Source: Orbicella faveolata (lineage: Eukaryota; Cnidaria; Anthozoa; Scleractinia; Merulinidae). Taken from it: a stretch of 64,000 bases of DNA. A model generated the notes under the pieces. The model saw nothing but the letters and a program-made list of their open reading frames with translations, was not told the origin of the DNA and made no database searches. The translations under genes were made by a program, and so were the position numbers. How positions within the stretch are numbered: position 1 is the stretch's first letter; each line of letters starts with the position of its first letter. Shown in pieces: positions 1 through 11,446 of the stretch. The DNA is taken from NCBI RefSeq assembly GCF_002042975.1, contig NW_018148848.1, positions 1,969,025 to 2,033,024 of the forward strand. The letters run 5' to 3'.

Positions 1-616
1 TCTTAAATAATATCGTGTGACATTTCTGTTTTCGAATGTATTTGATGTCTGTCTGGATGGTGTTAACGGCAATTTTGGAGTCAGGGTGCAGGCATTATAG
101 CCTTATATCACGCACTCGCAGAAATATTATTGGCATCGAGCATTCGAGAAGCGCTGTTTTTGTTTGACGAAAATATTGCCTGTATATTGGAGCATGGCAA
201 AGGTGGCGTAGACTTCTTCTCAATTTGTACACAAAATCTTTGCCAACTTAGCCTGTGAACAGGCTCCTAATTGTGTTATAGGGGAATGATAAAAATGTTT
301 AACAAAACGAGTGGCATACCCTGGTATTCGATAACAAGAGTTTTTCTAAAATGTTTTTCAGGTTCCTTCTGATAAATCCGACAGTAAAAGTAGGTTAGCC
401 AGCGGGTCAGCCCTCGTGATAATGCTAGTAACATATAAGGAACATTAAACTTTACCGAGGTCCTTAAGAGTTCCACTCCTAAATATTTATTTTGTTTACG
501 GTGTTTATATATGGTGCATTTATCCTTTGGGCGGGACCTCCTCCGAATTTTTTCTCTTTAGACTCATTGAAGAACGCCGTCTGATTATTGACTTCATTAG
601 GAGCCCTGGAAGCTTA
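1..616. other. Intergenic, no gene seen
   Basis: I see no credible exon. A motif at about 243-263 (agcctgtgaacaggctcct) resembles the terminal inverted repeat of the MITE at 3298-3506, so a degraded single end of that family may lie here. The remainder is AT-rich unique-looking DNA. Confidence 0.5.
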
Positions 617-927
617 GGCCCGGTCGTCTACTACACCGGAGGAATTTAAAAACGCAACAATCAGCGGTCGTTTGATATTGTTGTTTAAGCAAATCTCGGC
701 CAGGGGAATCAAGTGGTTCTCCTGATCCTATCGTGTTCGGAAAGGTCCGTTTTAAAATGTTTTCCGTCCACACAAAAACTCAAAGCCGGCGTTTTCAAAT
801 TCCTCCGGTTTGAAGAGCGTTTTCGAAAAGCTCCGTTTTCGTGACGGATTACTTTGGACCGTAGGCCTAACCGTAGAAATAAAGCTCTATGCGTTTTTAA
901 ATTCCTCCGGCATAGTGTGGACGGAGT
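617..927. mobile_element. PIF/Harbinger-like MITE, copy 1
   Basis: This is a short inverted-repeat element. Its left end (ggcccggtcgtctactac, then ccggaggaatttaaaaacgc) matches the reverse complement of its right end (gcgtttttaaattcctccgg, catagtgtggacgg). The same ends occur in the element at 58331-58736, which is flanked by a 3-bp TAA duplication, the target size of PIF/Harbinger elements. Here TTA precedes the left end, but the right end has decayed and no clean duplication is visible. The small open frames inside are inverted-repeat sequence, not genes. Confidence 0.6.
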
Positions 928-2274
928 CTGGAGCAAACCACGACGTCAATGAGCACCACCAATCAAAAGGTTTAATGAGCAAAACAAAGGCTGTGCAAGT
1001 GTGTTCAGTGAACCTTTGTACATTTCATAGCCGTTCTCTGCAAAACAGCAACGCAAAATGACCGCGAACGCGAACGATGAGTCGAACTGCTAATTTTTCG
1101 TATTTTCATTTACATATTTAGCCTGAGCGAGGTTTTAGAGCCATAGGCATCCTGGACAAATTCAATTTTACAAGGTGTTGCCCTCGGCGTCGCCGTCGTC
1201 ATTGTTAAGATCCCTATATTTGCATCTCCAATGCTGGAAGGTCGATACACTTGTTTAACGATTGGGGTCTGTCATCCTAAGTGGCTGCTTTGTGCTTTGC
1301 TCATGTTTTATCCCAAGACCAGTCGAACGCAGATGACAGCATCATGTAAAAACCGTAAAAACTCACATAAATTGCAGCTCTTTGCCAAGGTTCTTTTTTA
1401 ATTCAGCGATTAAGTTGTCAAGCGTTTAGGTAAGAAGTTCTTCCCTCCTGCTGAAAAAGTCTCGTTTACGTTACTTCGCCGATGCAACACCTTTTCATCT
1501 TCCCCATTACTACAAGGCAATCGCTTGCATCTTCTTCTTCAGTATAGCCCAAGGCTTTGAACACTTAAAGGCCATGTCATCGATAACGTCCTTGAACATA
1601 ACGAGTTGTTACTCGGGGCTTTCCCACTCCAAACCAAGTAATTAGTACATTATTTCTCTTTCCATAGCTTTCAGTTCTCGGGGGTTTCGCTACTTAATTG
1701 GCCTCAAATCTAAATGATGCGGAGACAATGATATCTGATGGAATTGAAAATTGTGATGCTTTAGGCGGCGAGGCACCGGAAGTTGTTTTCGCTCGTAGGC
1801 ATTCGTAGACGGTGGAATTTCAACTACCCTGTCGCTGCAACCTGTAATATTAAATGGTAGAGAGAACCTTAAACAAACGTTGTCAATCAAGGCTTAATCT
1901 GGCTACTGTAGCTCAAGATACACAAGGTGAACGTGTATTTTAATGTATAACTGTATGTACAGCATAAATTACAAAGCCGTTACAGAACACAAGCGTGCAT
2001 ATAAAGAATGGCAAATTAGCATATTATAACCTTAAAGTAAGGTATATCCGCCATTTTGAATAATCAAATCCAGCCGGTGTCCGAAACTCGTTCGTCCAGT
2101 TTGGCTATGACGCCAGTGCTTTCTCATTGGCTCACAGCCCAGCCTTTTGTTCTTTCGCTTTATAAGTGCGACACCACCCGGATGGTTGGGCGGCCAGTTA
2201 ATCCCACCGCAATATACACATCTCTCTTAATCTCTTAAAGCAATACCTCCTGAATATATAATCAAGTATTCTTG
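928..2274. other. Intergenic, no gene seen
   Basis: I find no chain of splice-compatible open frames, RNA gene or recognisable element. Short open frames on both strands lack domain-like composition. Confidence 0.4.
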
Positions 2275-3155
2275 CTCAAACATCTCCCTAAATATCCCCC
2301 AATATCCCCTCACAGCCTGCATTTCATTAATCCCCTACATATACCTACACAGCCCACTTCTCATTAATACCCCACATATACCTACACTACCTGCATCTCA
2401 TTAATCCCCTTCATTTACCTTCACAGCCTACATCTCATCAATCCCCTTCATATACCTGCACAGCCTACATCTCATTAATCCCCCACATATACCTACACAG
2501 CCTACACCTCACTAATCCCCCACATATACCTGCACAGTCTACATTTTATTGATCCGCCACATAAACCTACACAACTCATTAATCTCCCGGCATATACCTA
2601 CACAGCATTACATCTCATTAATCCCCCACGTTTACCTACACAGCATACATCTTATTAGTCCCCCACATATACCTACACAGCAATATATTTCATTAATCCC
2701 CCACATGTACCTACACAGTCTGTATTTTATTAATTCCCCACATATACCTACACAGCCTACATCTAATTAATCCCCCACATTTACCAGCACAGCTTACATC
2801 TCATTAATGCCCCACATATACCTACACAGCAATACATCTCATTAATCCCCACATATACCTACACAGCTTTCATCGTATTAATTCCCAACATATCCCCACA
2901 CGGCAATACATCTCATTAATCCCCTACATGTACTACACAGCCTACATCTCATTTATCCCCCACATATACCTACACATCTTTCATAGTATTCATTTCGAAT
3001 TCCGAACATATGCCTACACAGCAATACATCTCATTAATCTCCCACATATACCTACACAGCTTTCATCCTATTAATTTCCAACATATACCTACACAGCCCA
3101 CATTTCATGAGTCTCTAACATTTACCTTCACGGTTTGCATTTCATTAAATCGTCT
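2275..3155. repeat. Minisatellite, unit about 36-42 bp
   Basis: More than twenty diverged head-to-tail copies of a unit built from acctacacagc, a short variable core (cctacat or aatacat), ctcattaatc and ccccacatat. Unit length drifts by a few bases because of small indels, and a few units contain small extra insertions. The + strand is very C/A/T-biased, which makes spurious open frames such as the one at 2549-2770. Confidence 0.9.
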
Positions 3156-3297
3156 CTAAAGTCATTACTCATTATATTCAGTGGTTATCAACTCATGTAG
3201 AACCAAGTGGTGTTAAGATATTTTGGAACAAGAGAACATTTTCTCTTGCTTGGAACAAGTAAATTGACTATCGCTATTCCAGTTATCTGTTCACTTG

Positions 3298-3506
3298 TGG
3301 CCTGGGAACAGGCTCCCAGTTTAGTGCGAACTAGCCAGGTGTGGTCTAGGGCGAGCGTGGAGAGCCGAGAGCGGAATGGTAACGAGGGGGAGCACAATTC
3401 GCGAAATTCTTCTATTTCGCGCTTAACGGCTCGCTTTGCTCGCCGGATTTTTTTTACGCCCCCGCCGGATTTTTTCCGCCCTCGCTGGGAGCCTGTTCGC
3501 GGGCTA
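3298..3506. mobile_element. MITE with 9-bp target duplication
   Basis: The element is flanked by perfect 9-bp direct repeats GTTCACTTG at 3289-3297 and 3507-3515. Its ends are inverted: tggcctgggaacaggctccc on the left, and the reverse complement of the right end is tagcccgcgaacaggctccc. The interior is rich in ctcgctcg/gccggatttttt motifs. A shorter copy of the same family, also with 9-bp repeats, is nested at 58493-58574. A 9-bp duplication suits Mutator-like elements, but no transposase is present, so the superfamily is inference. Confidence 0.75.
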
Positions 3507-3515
3507 GTTCACTTG

Positions 3516-3990
3516 CCGTGCGTTCAGCCGTTCCAACGGATACCGTAAGGAACGTTTTCGCGTGAGAGGTCACATATTTGCCGAGGCATTTTTGTGGTTG
3601 AAACGGCAAAGTTCTTCTTTTAACGACACTTTTAGGGTCAAGAAAGTAAAATTGTCGATTTGCTTTCTTCTTTTTACGTGTCGCGTGATTTGTGGAAAAA
3701 AATTCTCCGTGATGCGTAATTTAATAAAAAAAAATTCAGCGTGATGCGTGATTGGTACCCCACCTTTGCCACCCTCAATATACGGGGCTAGAATATACTC
3801 CAGGATATCTTGGCTTTGGCGCAGTGACAAGAAATTAGATCTAAAATCAAACGTATCTTTTTAAAGAAACATCCGGTATTTGATCCTTTTTAACTGGTTT
3901 CACGCGCAGACTTATGCGCAGATCAATTGACTGGTGTTTGTTTCCTTTGCACGCAATAAGTCCTGCTTTCTCATTGGCGACGACCCAGCT
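3516..3990. other. Upstream region of the cysteine-rich gene
   Basis: This non-coding stretch should contain the promoter and 5'UTR of the gene starting at 3991. A patch at about 3680-3760 repeats the motif gtgatgcgt, which looks like a fragment of a dispersed repeat. No clear TATA box was found. Confidence 0.35.
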
Positions 3991-4636
3991 ATGAAGACCG
4001 TTGTGTTTCTTCTCAGTTTAGTCTTTCTTGTCCCTGCACTTTCGTATCCATTCAACGGTAAGTTTTATCTCATTTCTCTTATCTGTAGAGACAGTTTGTA
4101 ATTTGTTTAGTGTAATTTGTGAGGTCACGTTGGCAGACTATTTTCGTACCAATTTGAAAGGCTTAATCTGTTATCTCCGAAAGTTTCCTGAAAGCTGAAA
4201 GTAGTTCGCTACACCCTTGAACAGAACTCTATTTCCTATAAGTGTTTCTTTTTTTTTCTTGTCTCTTGATTTGTAATCTTAATTGAACCGTTTTTCTCAT
4301 GCACGTTTTATCGTGGCGATTTGTAAGTGATGTGTACCGCTTGAAGCACTGATCATGGCGCTGTGTGATTTTTACAGAACAAATCCCTGACCCGACTATC
4401 ATTATGTTTATGAAGTCCGATTTTAATCGTTGTGAAATGCATTTGCCTTACAAGACAAGATAAGACAAGACATTGTGGCTACCACAAAAATTTCTTTCTC
4501 TTGCACTGGCAAAATTCAAACGCGACGTATGTCCGAGATCGCGCCCCCCGTGGGGCTCGAACTAAAATGTCGAAATCCCGGGGGGAGGGGGCGGAGTACT
4601 TTGGGAATTTCTGGGTGGGGGTGAGCCGCTGGGACC

Positions 4637-4667
<31 letters not shown>

Positions 4668-4857
4668 CAGCTGAATTTTGCTACCCTATACTAGAGTAAA
4701 CTCCCAAAATCCCCCCATCTATCGACACTGTTGAGGCTAATTTGCGTAAAGTTAAACTTGCCGATTTGATTTTTTTATATCTTTGAGTGGCAATTGCTGG
4801 TTTCCTTAGTCTAGATAAATTCTTCAACCAACTAGTCAGTTTTGTGAAAAATGATAC

Positions 4858-4896
<39 letters not shown>

Positions 4897-7800
4897 CCTA
4901 GAGTAAACTGCTTTAAAACCGTACCCTTGACAGCGGCACATACTTATATAGCCCATATATGGCAGTACCCCTTCCCCCCCGGGGGTCGAAATGTCTACTG
5001 ATTAAAACTGTAAAGACCAACGCAGCAGAGTAAATGAACAGCCGAGTTGTGCTTTACTCTATTGAAATATTAAGTGCCGTTAAGAGGCTCCGTTATTTTC
5101 CCTCACATTCCTTAATCAGTAATAAGGTCAGACGAGAGGAACTCTTAGTCGAATATTCCACCGAGTGCCTTTGTTCAAGATTGAGGGGTATGACAACTCG
5201 GTCAGCAATATAATGTTTAAAAATGGACGGGAAACCGGGATAACACACACTTAAAATTTTCAAGACGTTCTCTGGTTAAAACAGTTTGAAATTACTAGAG
5301 CTTTCGATTGTCAGACTGTAATCTTTGGCAAATGTGTGTAAAAAGCGCGAACGCGGAAATATGTACGGTGAAAACGTGTGAAGTAGAAAAAAATAACAAC
5401 AAGAACAATAAATTACTTGCACGGAAATAAAATGCTAATGTGGAGTTCATAACACAATTAATAATACCTGGGTAATAGGTTCGAGTTACTGATTCGCTTG
5501 TGATTGCAGTTTGCCAGTATTCCAATGTTTTCCTCACGCGAAATCAATAGAGTGGTTGTTCAGCATTGTTCAGTAATGCAGAGTGGCAATGTTTGAACCT
5601 TTTCCATAACTTTTTGTGTTTCTAATATGTTCGTTCTTTCTGGTTTGAAAATACCTTCCAGTTTCTCTATAGTTCGACGGAGACACCTCATGAGCAACAC
5701 TTGTTTGTCCGCAACTGTTCTTGGCGTAGGGGAAAAAATTATTGTCGTAGGGTTTTGAGAGGTCTACTCGTGGCTGGAATGTCATTGTTTCTGAGTAACC
5801 TTGTAAGTGGCTCCGTTAAACATTTGATACATGACAGGACTGCGAAATCACGGAGTGAGTCGCATCAGACTGTGGCTGTTCAGTGAACCCTTAGCTAAAT
5901 TATTACAGGGAAAAACGCAAGCGCGACAGCCTGTTGAAAAGAAACGACGAATTCCCGTTATCCGTTCAGCTCGCTCCAAAATTTCGAAGTTCTGTAGTTC
6001 CAAGACTCGGTGACCTTTCTCAACACCCAGACCTCTTTCTGCCATATAATCTGGATGTACATTAGAAATGATATTTTTAACAGCAGGTACTGCTGAAAGT
6101 TATTTGTTTATTACGTCAAAACTACAGATGCCAGTCTGAAAACTGAAACTTACCACAGGCTTCAACGTAGGTCAAACGGCGTAACAGTAGTGTTCAGTAA
6201 CCTTTATTGCTAGGGCGTATGCGTAAGAATAACAAAATTCGAATGATTTCTTTTTTATCTATAAACTGATGATTGCTTTTGTTTTCAGATTGCGACAATT
6301 GTCGGGACTGTAGAAACAATAAATGTCACAAGTGCAACGAAGGCTACGCACTGACAAAAATTTACGTGCGCCGTTTATGTGTGCGTGCTAGTGAATGCTG
6401 GGGAGGAGAAAAAACTGGCGTGGTTTGGGACCCAGTCTTAGGGACGCACATCTGTGACCAGAGAGGAGGTATTGAGATCAACGACATCCACTCATGAGTT
6501 GATTATCTTTGAGCTGTAAATAAGTATGGGTGAAGTGGCCGATGTTAACTTGGTTTCTATGTAATGTTTCTCAGTCACCTGGGGTATTGGTAGGTCTATA
6601 GGCAGGCCTGCATCAATACAACGCGTAAGTTCACCCTAACTATTAACCTTAGAATGGAGATATGAGAAGAACCAGAAAAATTAAACACAAACACGGCATT
6701 GTTAACGCTTCTTAAATTGCAAAAACTACTCCGAGAATGATTTCTTCAGTTTTAATACAACCATTTGCGGTTTATATGTTTTTCATTACTTATGGAAGAC
6801 AACTGTTCAGATCGACTTGTATCGCAGCGATCACTAGTTAGGTTCAGATGAGAACGAGTCAGTTCACTTCTCGTTATTCTCTTGTACCTATTTTAGTGTG
6901 TTTCAGTCTTTTACTGCCTTGCAGGTGAACCTATGTTTGTTCTTATGGTGCTACGTGTCTTGCTAGTAAAATCTATTCCAAAACAGTTTGTTGACAGTGG
7001 AATGAATTTCTTTTTCTGTTCGCATTCCTTACAGAATGTGGAGCATCGAGCAAGTGCGTCGAGTGTTTGGTCAGTGGGTCTTGCACCAAATGCAAGCAAA
7101 ATTTTGCCCTGAGATTGTGGTCCAAAGGCCATATTGGCTACAATGTCTGTGACAAAAACTGCGAAAAATGCGTGGAACCGAAAAGCCAAGCTCAAGTCTG
7201 CAAGTCTTCGGCAGGTGATATATAATTAAATGATTTTTTAACTCTTCTTTTGTGTTTGGGTGCTTACATGTATATTCCTTGTTGTTTGTTGCTTATCTGC
7301 AGTCCTTTTGCTGGTTTTCGGGGGTATATTGATGTAATGATGTATACAAAAGACATTGTTGTATTTTTAGCCTCAACACCGTTTTAATTATGCTTGCTTT
7401 TTTTCTTTTCTGTTTTATTCAGCTCTTTGTGCACCACCAGCCACGCATCCGCCGAACCCAGGTATGTGTACAGCGCATTATAAAATGCAGGATGCTTCTT
7501 TCTTTATTTAGTTTCAATATCGAGACCGAGACTTCATTATTGCAACAGTTCAAACGCGAGGTGTGTCTCAGATAGCGACCCTCCGTGGCACTCCTACTGA
7601 AATGTCGGAATGTCCACTGATTAAAACTGAAAAGACCGAGGGCAGAAGGGTAAATGAACAGCTGAGTTATACTGACTTTGCTCTATAAAAATATTAGGTA
7701 CCGTTAAGTGGCTCTGTTATTTTCCCTCACTTTCCTTAATCAGTAATAAGGTCAGACGAGAGCATCTCTCACTCAGATATTCCACTGTGTGCCTTTGTTG

Positions 7801-10320
7801 AAGATTAAGGGGTATGACCACTCGGTGTACAATATAATGTTTAAAAATGGACAACTAACCAAGATAAGACACAATTAAAATTTACAAAACGTTCTCTGGT
7901 TAAAATAGTTTGAAATTACTGGAGCTTTCGATTGTCAGTCTGTAATCTCTAACAAATGTGAGTAAAAAGCGCGAACGCAGAAATATGTACGGTAAAAATT
8001 GTGAAGTAGAAAATACTACAACAAAAACAAAAACAAAAACAATAAATTACCTGCGCCCAAATAAAATGCTAATGTGGAGTTCATAACCGAATTAATATTG
8101 CCTGGGTAATAGCTTCGAGTTACTGATTCACTTGTGATTGCAGTATACCAATATTCCAATGTTTCCTCGCGCGAAAATTTCCCTTGTTGATTCCGTGGGC
8201 GTTGTTAAAGTCAATAGAGTGATTGTTCAACAATGCGTGAGTGGCAATGTTTGAACCTTCTCACGGTTGTTGTGTTTCTAAAATGTCCGTTTCTTCTGGT
8301 TTGTGAACACCTTCCAGTTTCTCCCATATAGTTCGACGGAACGTCTGCACAGGAAACCTCATAAATAATATTTGTTTGTAAACCAGCCGGTGTTCTTGGC
8401 CTAGGGGAAAAATTCTACTCATCGCTCGAATTCCGTTGTTTGTGAGTAGTAATGCAAGTGGCTCAGTTAAACCATTGATAAGTGGCAGGAGTGCGAAATC
8501 ACGGTGCGAGTCGCATCAGATTATTGCTGTTTCAGTGAACCCTTGGCTACATTGTTGCAAGGACCGAGAAACACAAGTTCACAAATTGCCTTTATCCGCT
8601 CCGCTCGCTCCAAAATTTCTCAGTTGTGTAGCGCATGCAGTTGTATAGTTCCAAGTTTCAACACCCAGACCTCTTTCTGCCATAATCTGGATATATATAT
8701 AAACATCACGATTGATACTTTTAACAGCAGGTATTACTTTAAAGGATTTGTTTATTACGTCAAAACTACAGATGCCAGTTTGATAAGTGAAACTTTCCAC
8801 AGGCTCCAGCGTCAGTCACACAGTGTATCAGTAGTTTTCAGTAACCTCTACTGCTAGGGCGTATGCGTAAGAATAACACAATTCAAATGATTTAATTTCT
8901 TCTTTATATATAAACTGATGATTGCTTTGCTTTCAGATTGTAACAATTGTCAGGACTGTAGAAACAATAAATGTCACAAGTGCGACGATGGCTACGCACT
9001 GACAAAAATTTACGTGCGCCGTTTATGTGTGCGTGTTAGTGAATGCTGGGGAGGAGAAAAAAATGGCGTGGTTTGGGACCCAGTCTTAGGGACGCACATC
9101 TGTGATCAGAGAGGAGGTATTGAGATCAACGACATCCACTCTTAAGTTGATTATCTTTGAGCTGCAAATAAGTATGGGTGATGTGGCTAATGTTAACTTA
9201 GTTTCTTTGTAATGTTTCTCAGTCACGTGGGATATTGGTAGGTCTATAGGCAGGCCTGCATCGATACAACGTGTTAGTTCACCCTAACTATTAACCTTAG
9301 AATGGAGATATGAGAAGAAACAGAAAAAATAAACACAAACATAGCATTTTTAACGTTCCTTAAATTGCAAACACTACTCCGAGAATGATTTCTTCAGCTT
9401 ACAATCATTCGCAGTTCATATCTTTTTCATTGCTTATGAACTGTTCAGATCGACTTATACCGCGGTGATCACTAGTTAGGGTCAGATGAGAACGAGTCAG
9501 TTCACTTCTCATTATTTTCTTGTACCTGGTTTAATGTGTTTTAGTCTTCTGCTGCCGTGCAGGTGAACCTATATTTGTCCTTATACTTTGACTACTAGTA
9601 AAATCCAAGCCAAAACAGTTCGTTGACAGTGGAATGAGTTTGTTTTTCTGTTCGAATTCCTTACAGAATGTGAGGCATCGAGCAAGTGCGTGGACTGTTT
9701 AATCAGTGGGTCTTGCACCAAATGCAAGGAAAATTTTGCCCTGAGATTGTGGTCCAAAGACCATATTGGCTACAATGTCTGTGATGAAAACTGCGAAACA
9801 TGCGTGGAGCCGAAAAACCAAGCTCAAATCTGCAAATCTTCGGCAGGTGATAATTAGATGATTTTGTTTTACTCTTTGTTTGTGTTTTGTTGCTTATATT
9901 CCTTGTTGTTTATTTGTAGTCCTTTTGCTGGTTGTCGGGGGTTTATTGAAGTAATGATATATACAGAAGACATTGTTGTATTTTTACCTTCAACACCGTT
10001 GTAATTATGCTTCCTTTTTTTTTTTATTCAGCTCTTTGTGCATCACCAGTCACACATCCGCCAACCCCAGGTATGTACACAGCGCATTATAATATGCAAG
10101 ATACTTCTTTCTTTTCTTTAATATCGAGACCGAGACTTCATTATTGCAACAATTTGTAATTGTGCACCTTTTATGTGCATAAATCACAAGTTTTTTCAAT
10201 CTGTTTGATTCCAAAGCAGTTACCACTGCAGCTGTGGTAACCAACCCAGTCAATGCCGCTGAGGGTTCTATCAAGACAACCCCAGACATGGACCCTTCAA
10301 CTGTTGGGACAGACGAATAA
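3991..10320 (+). CDS. Secreted cysteine-rich protein with duplicated two-domain cassette
   Basis: Eight exons: 3991-4057, 6289-6468, 7035-7214, 7423-7461, 8937-9116, 9667-9846, 10032-10070, 10220-10320. All introns are GT-AG and phase 1, giving 321 aa ending at TAA. Residues 1-18 or so form a signal peptide (MKTVVFLLSLVFLVPALS). Residues 23-82 and 156-215 are one cysteine-rich domain type (CxxCxxCxxxxCxxC, then WGGEKxGVVWDP). Residues 83-142 and 216-275 are a second type (CVECLVSGSCTKCKQNF-like). Thirteen-residue proline-rich linkers follow (143-155, 276-288), then a Thr/Pro-rich tail. Exon lengths in the two cassettes are identical (180, 180, 39), showing exon duplication. CxxC spacing recalls EGF/furin-like modules, but I do not recognise the family. 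Likely extracellular; function unknown. Possible polyadenylation signals lie at 10984 and 11059. Confidence 0.85.
4502..7545 (+). repeat. Tandem segmental duplication, upstream copy
   Basis: This copy covers the end of intron 1 and exons 2-4 of the cysteine-rich gene. Introns as well as exons align by eye with 7546-10150. The breakpoint is marked by ttgcactggcaaaattcaaacg on the left and attgcaacagttcaaacg at the junction. This copy is longer mainly because of a 408-bp MITE. Confidence 0.9.
4577..4984. mobile_element. hAT-like MITE, G/C-tipped family, copy 1
   Basis: The element is flanked by 8-bp duplications GTCGAAAT (4569-4576, 4985-4992). Its tips are cccggggggaggggg and, inverted, ccccgggggggaa. 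Inside are three variants of a sub-repeat like ccctatactagagtaaact. A second full copy is at 26804-27216. The empty site is preserved in the paralogous segment near 7608 (gtcggaat, single copy). An 8-bp duplication suits hAT elements; no transposase is encoded. It lies in intron 1 of the cysteine-rich gene. Confidence 0.85.
7546..10150 (+). repeat. Tandem segmental duplication, downstream copy
   Basis: Begins right after attgcaaca at 7540-7548. Sequence similarity to the upstream copy ends just after a second attgcaaca at about 10144-10152. It contains exons 5-7 of the gene and the same intron sequence, without the MITE. Confidence 0.9.
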
Positions 10321-11446
10321 ACCAAGCCAACTGTCGATGAAACTCTGGATGACGATTACTGAAATATAAGTTCAACCTGATTTGCCAAACCTTAGCTACA
10401 GACAACTATAAGAATGCTTCGTATTCTAAGAGCTCCCGGTCTCCCGTCCCTTTAGTTCCCGGCTTTCTCCAACCCTGACAACGAGAGTGGCCGTACTCGT
10501 GCTGATGCGCCCTGTTTAGGCTCTCAATTCCAGGAAAAGTTGTTTTAAAGAGCTAAAAGTTTCGGATGGCAACTTGGCTAACCGCTTCCAATGAGGGCAG
10601 TCAGAATTCAGTTTACAACAGCCTTAAATCTAATAACCACAGGGTAGCGACGAACAGTGCCACACTTTAACCCAACCCTTCCCCTTCCAATCCCCCTTTC
10701 AAATCTTCACACAAAAACCAAAAACGTCACAGCAGAGTTTTGCCAAATCAGGACAGATACACGTGGAATGAGAGTGAATGCTCTAAATAAGCTTACCTTA
10801 TGTATCAATTAAGTTGTCCGTAGTGTTCAGATTCCGGTGTGTACTAGAGCAAGTTTTGTGTTTCACATTTGTTGTAACCCGGAAGCCTGATAAAAATTTT
10901 GAGATCAATACACATGTAGTATAGAAACTTTGACTAGAGAATACTGATTTTAGCTATGTTGGAAATGTGGATTAATTCAAGAAAATAAAGGAAGCGTTTG
11001 TAAGACCTTTCAGTAGAGAAAGTTGTTTTCGACTATTTAGAAATGTTGTTTTTAAGAAAATAAAGGAAACAAAGGAACTGGTTTATTCTTACTTCTTAGT
11101 CGAGTCAGTTTTGTGCAAAAAATGGGCCAATAAAACAAGTCATACAAAAAAAAAATGGGGATCTCCTCGTTGAAAACGTATCACGCGTGTCATTACATGT
11201 TTGGCTTGCCCGCCTTCGTCTACAAGTGAGCCAAAAATGGTCCAAAACAACACTTGCTCACCAAACTAAGAAACCTCTTGGGAAAAACTTTATAATGGAC
11301 CCCTCATTTGAACCAAAGTTTGTTTCCTGATCCTGGATTTCATAATTATATTTCTACTTCTTACTTCTACAGCCAGTATTTTTTTAATTTGGTTCTGTAT
11401 CCAGAAAACATGCTGTACCCCTTCGATGGTAGCGCTCCCCTCCCCT
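10321..11446. other. 3'UTR and intergenic
   Basis: 3' sequence of the cysteine-rich gene, with AATAAA at 10984-10989 and 11059-11064, then AT-rich DNA without exon-like open frames. Confidence 0.45.

Noticed and set aside
709-1061. Overlapping open frames on both strands
   Set aside because: They are largely made of the inverted-repeat arms of the MITE at 617-927.
2549-2770. Open frame of about 73 codons
   Set aside because: It lies inside the minisatellite and only reflects the repeat unit (IPTQ…HIP… pattern).
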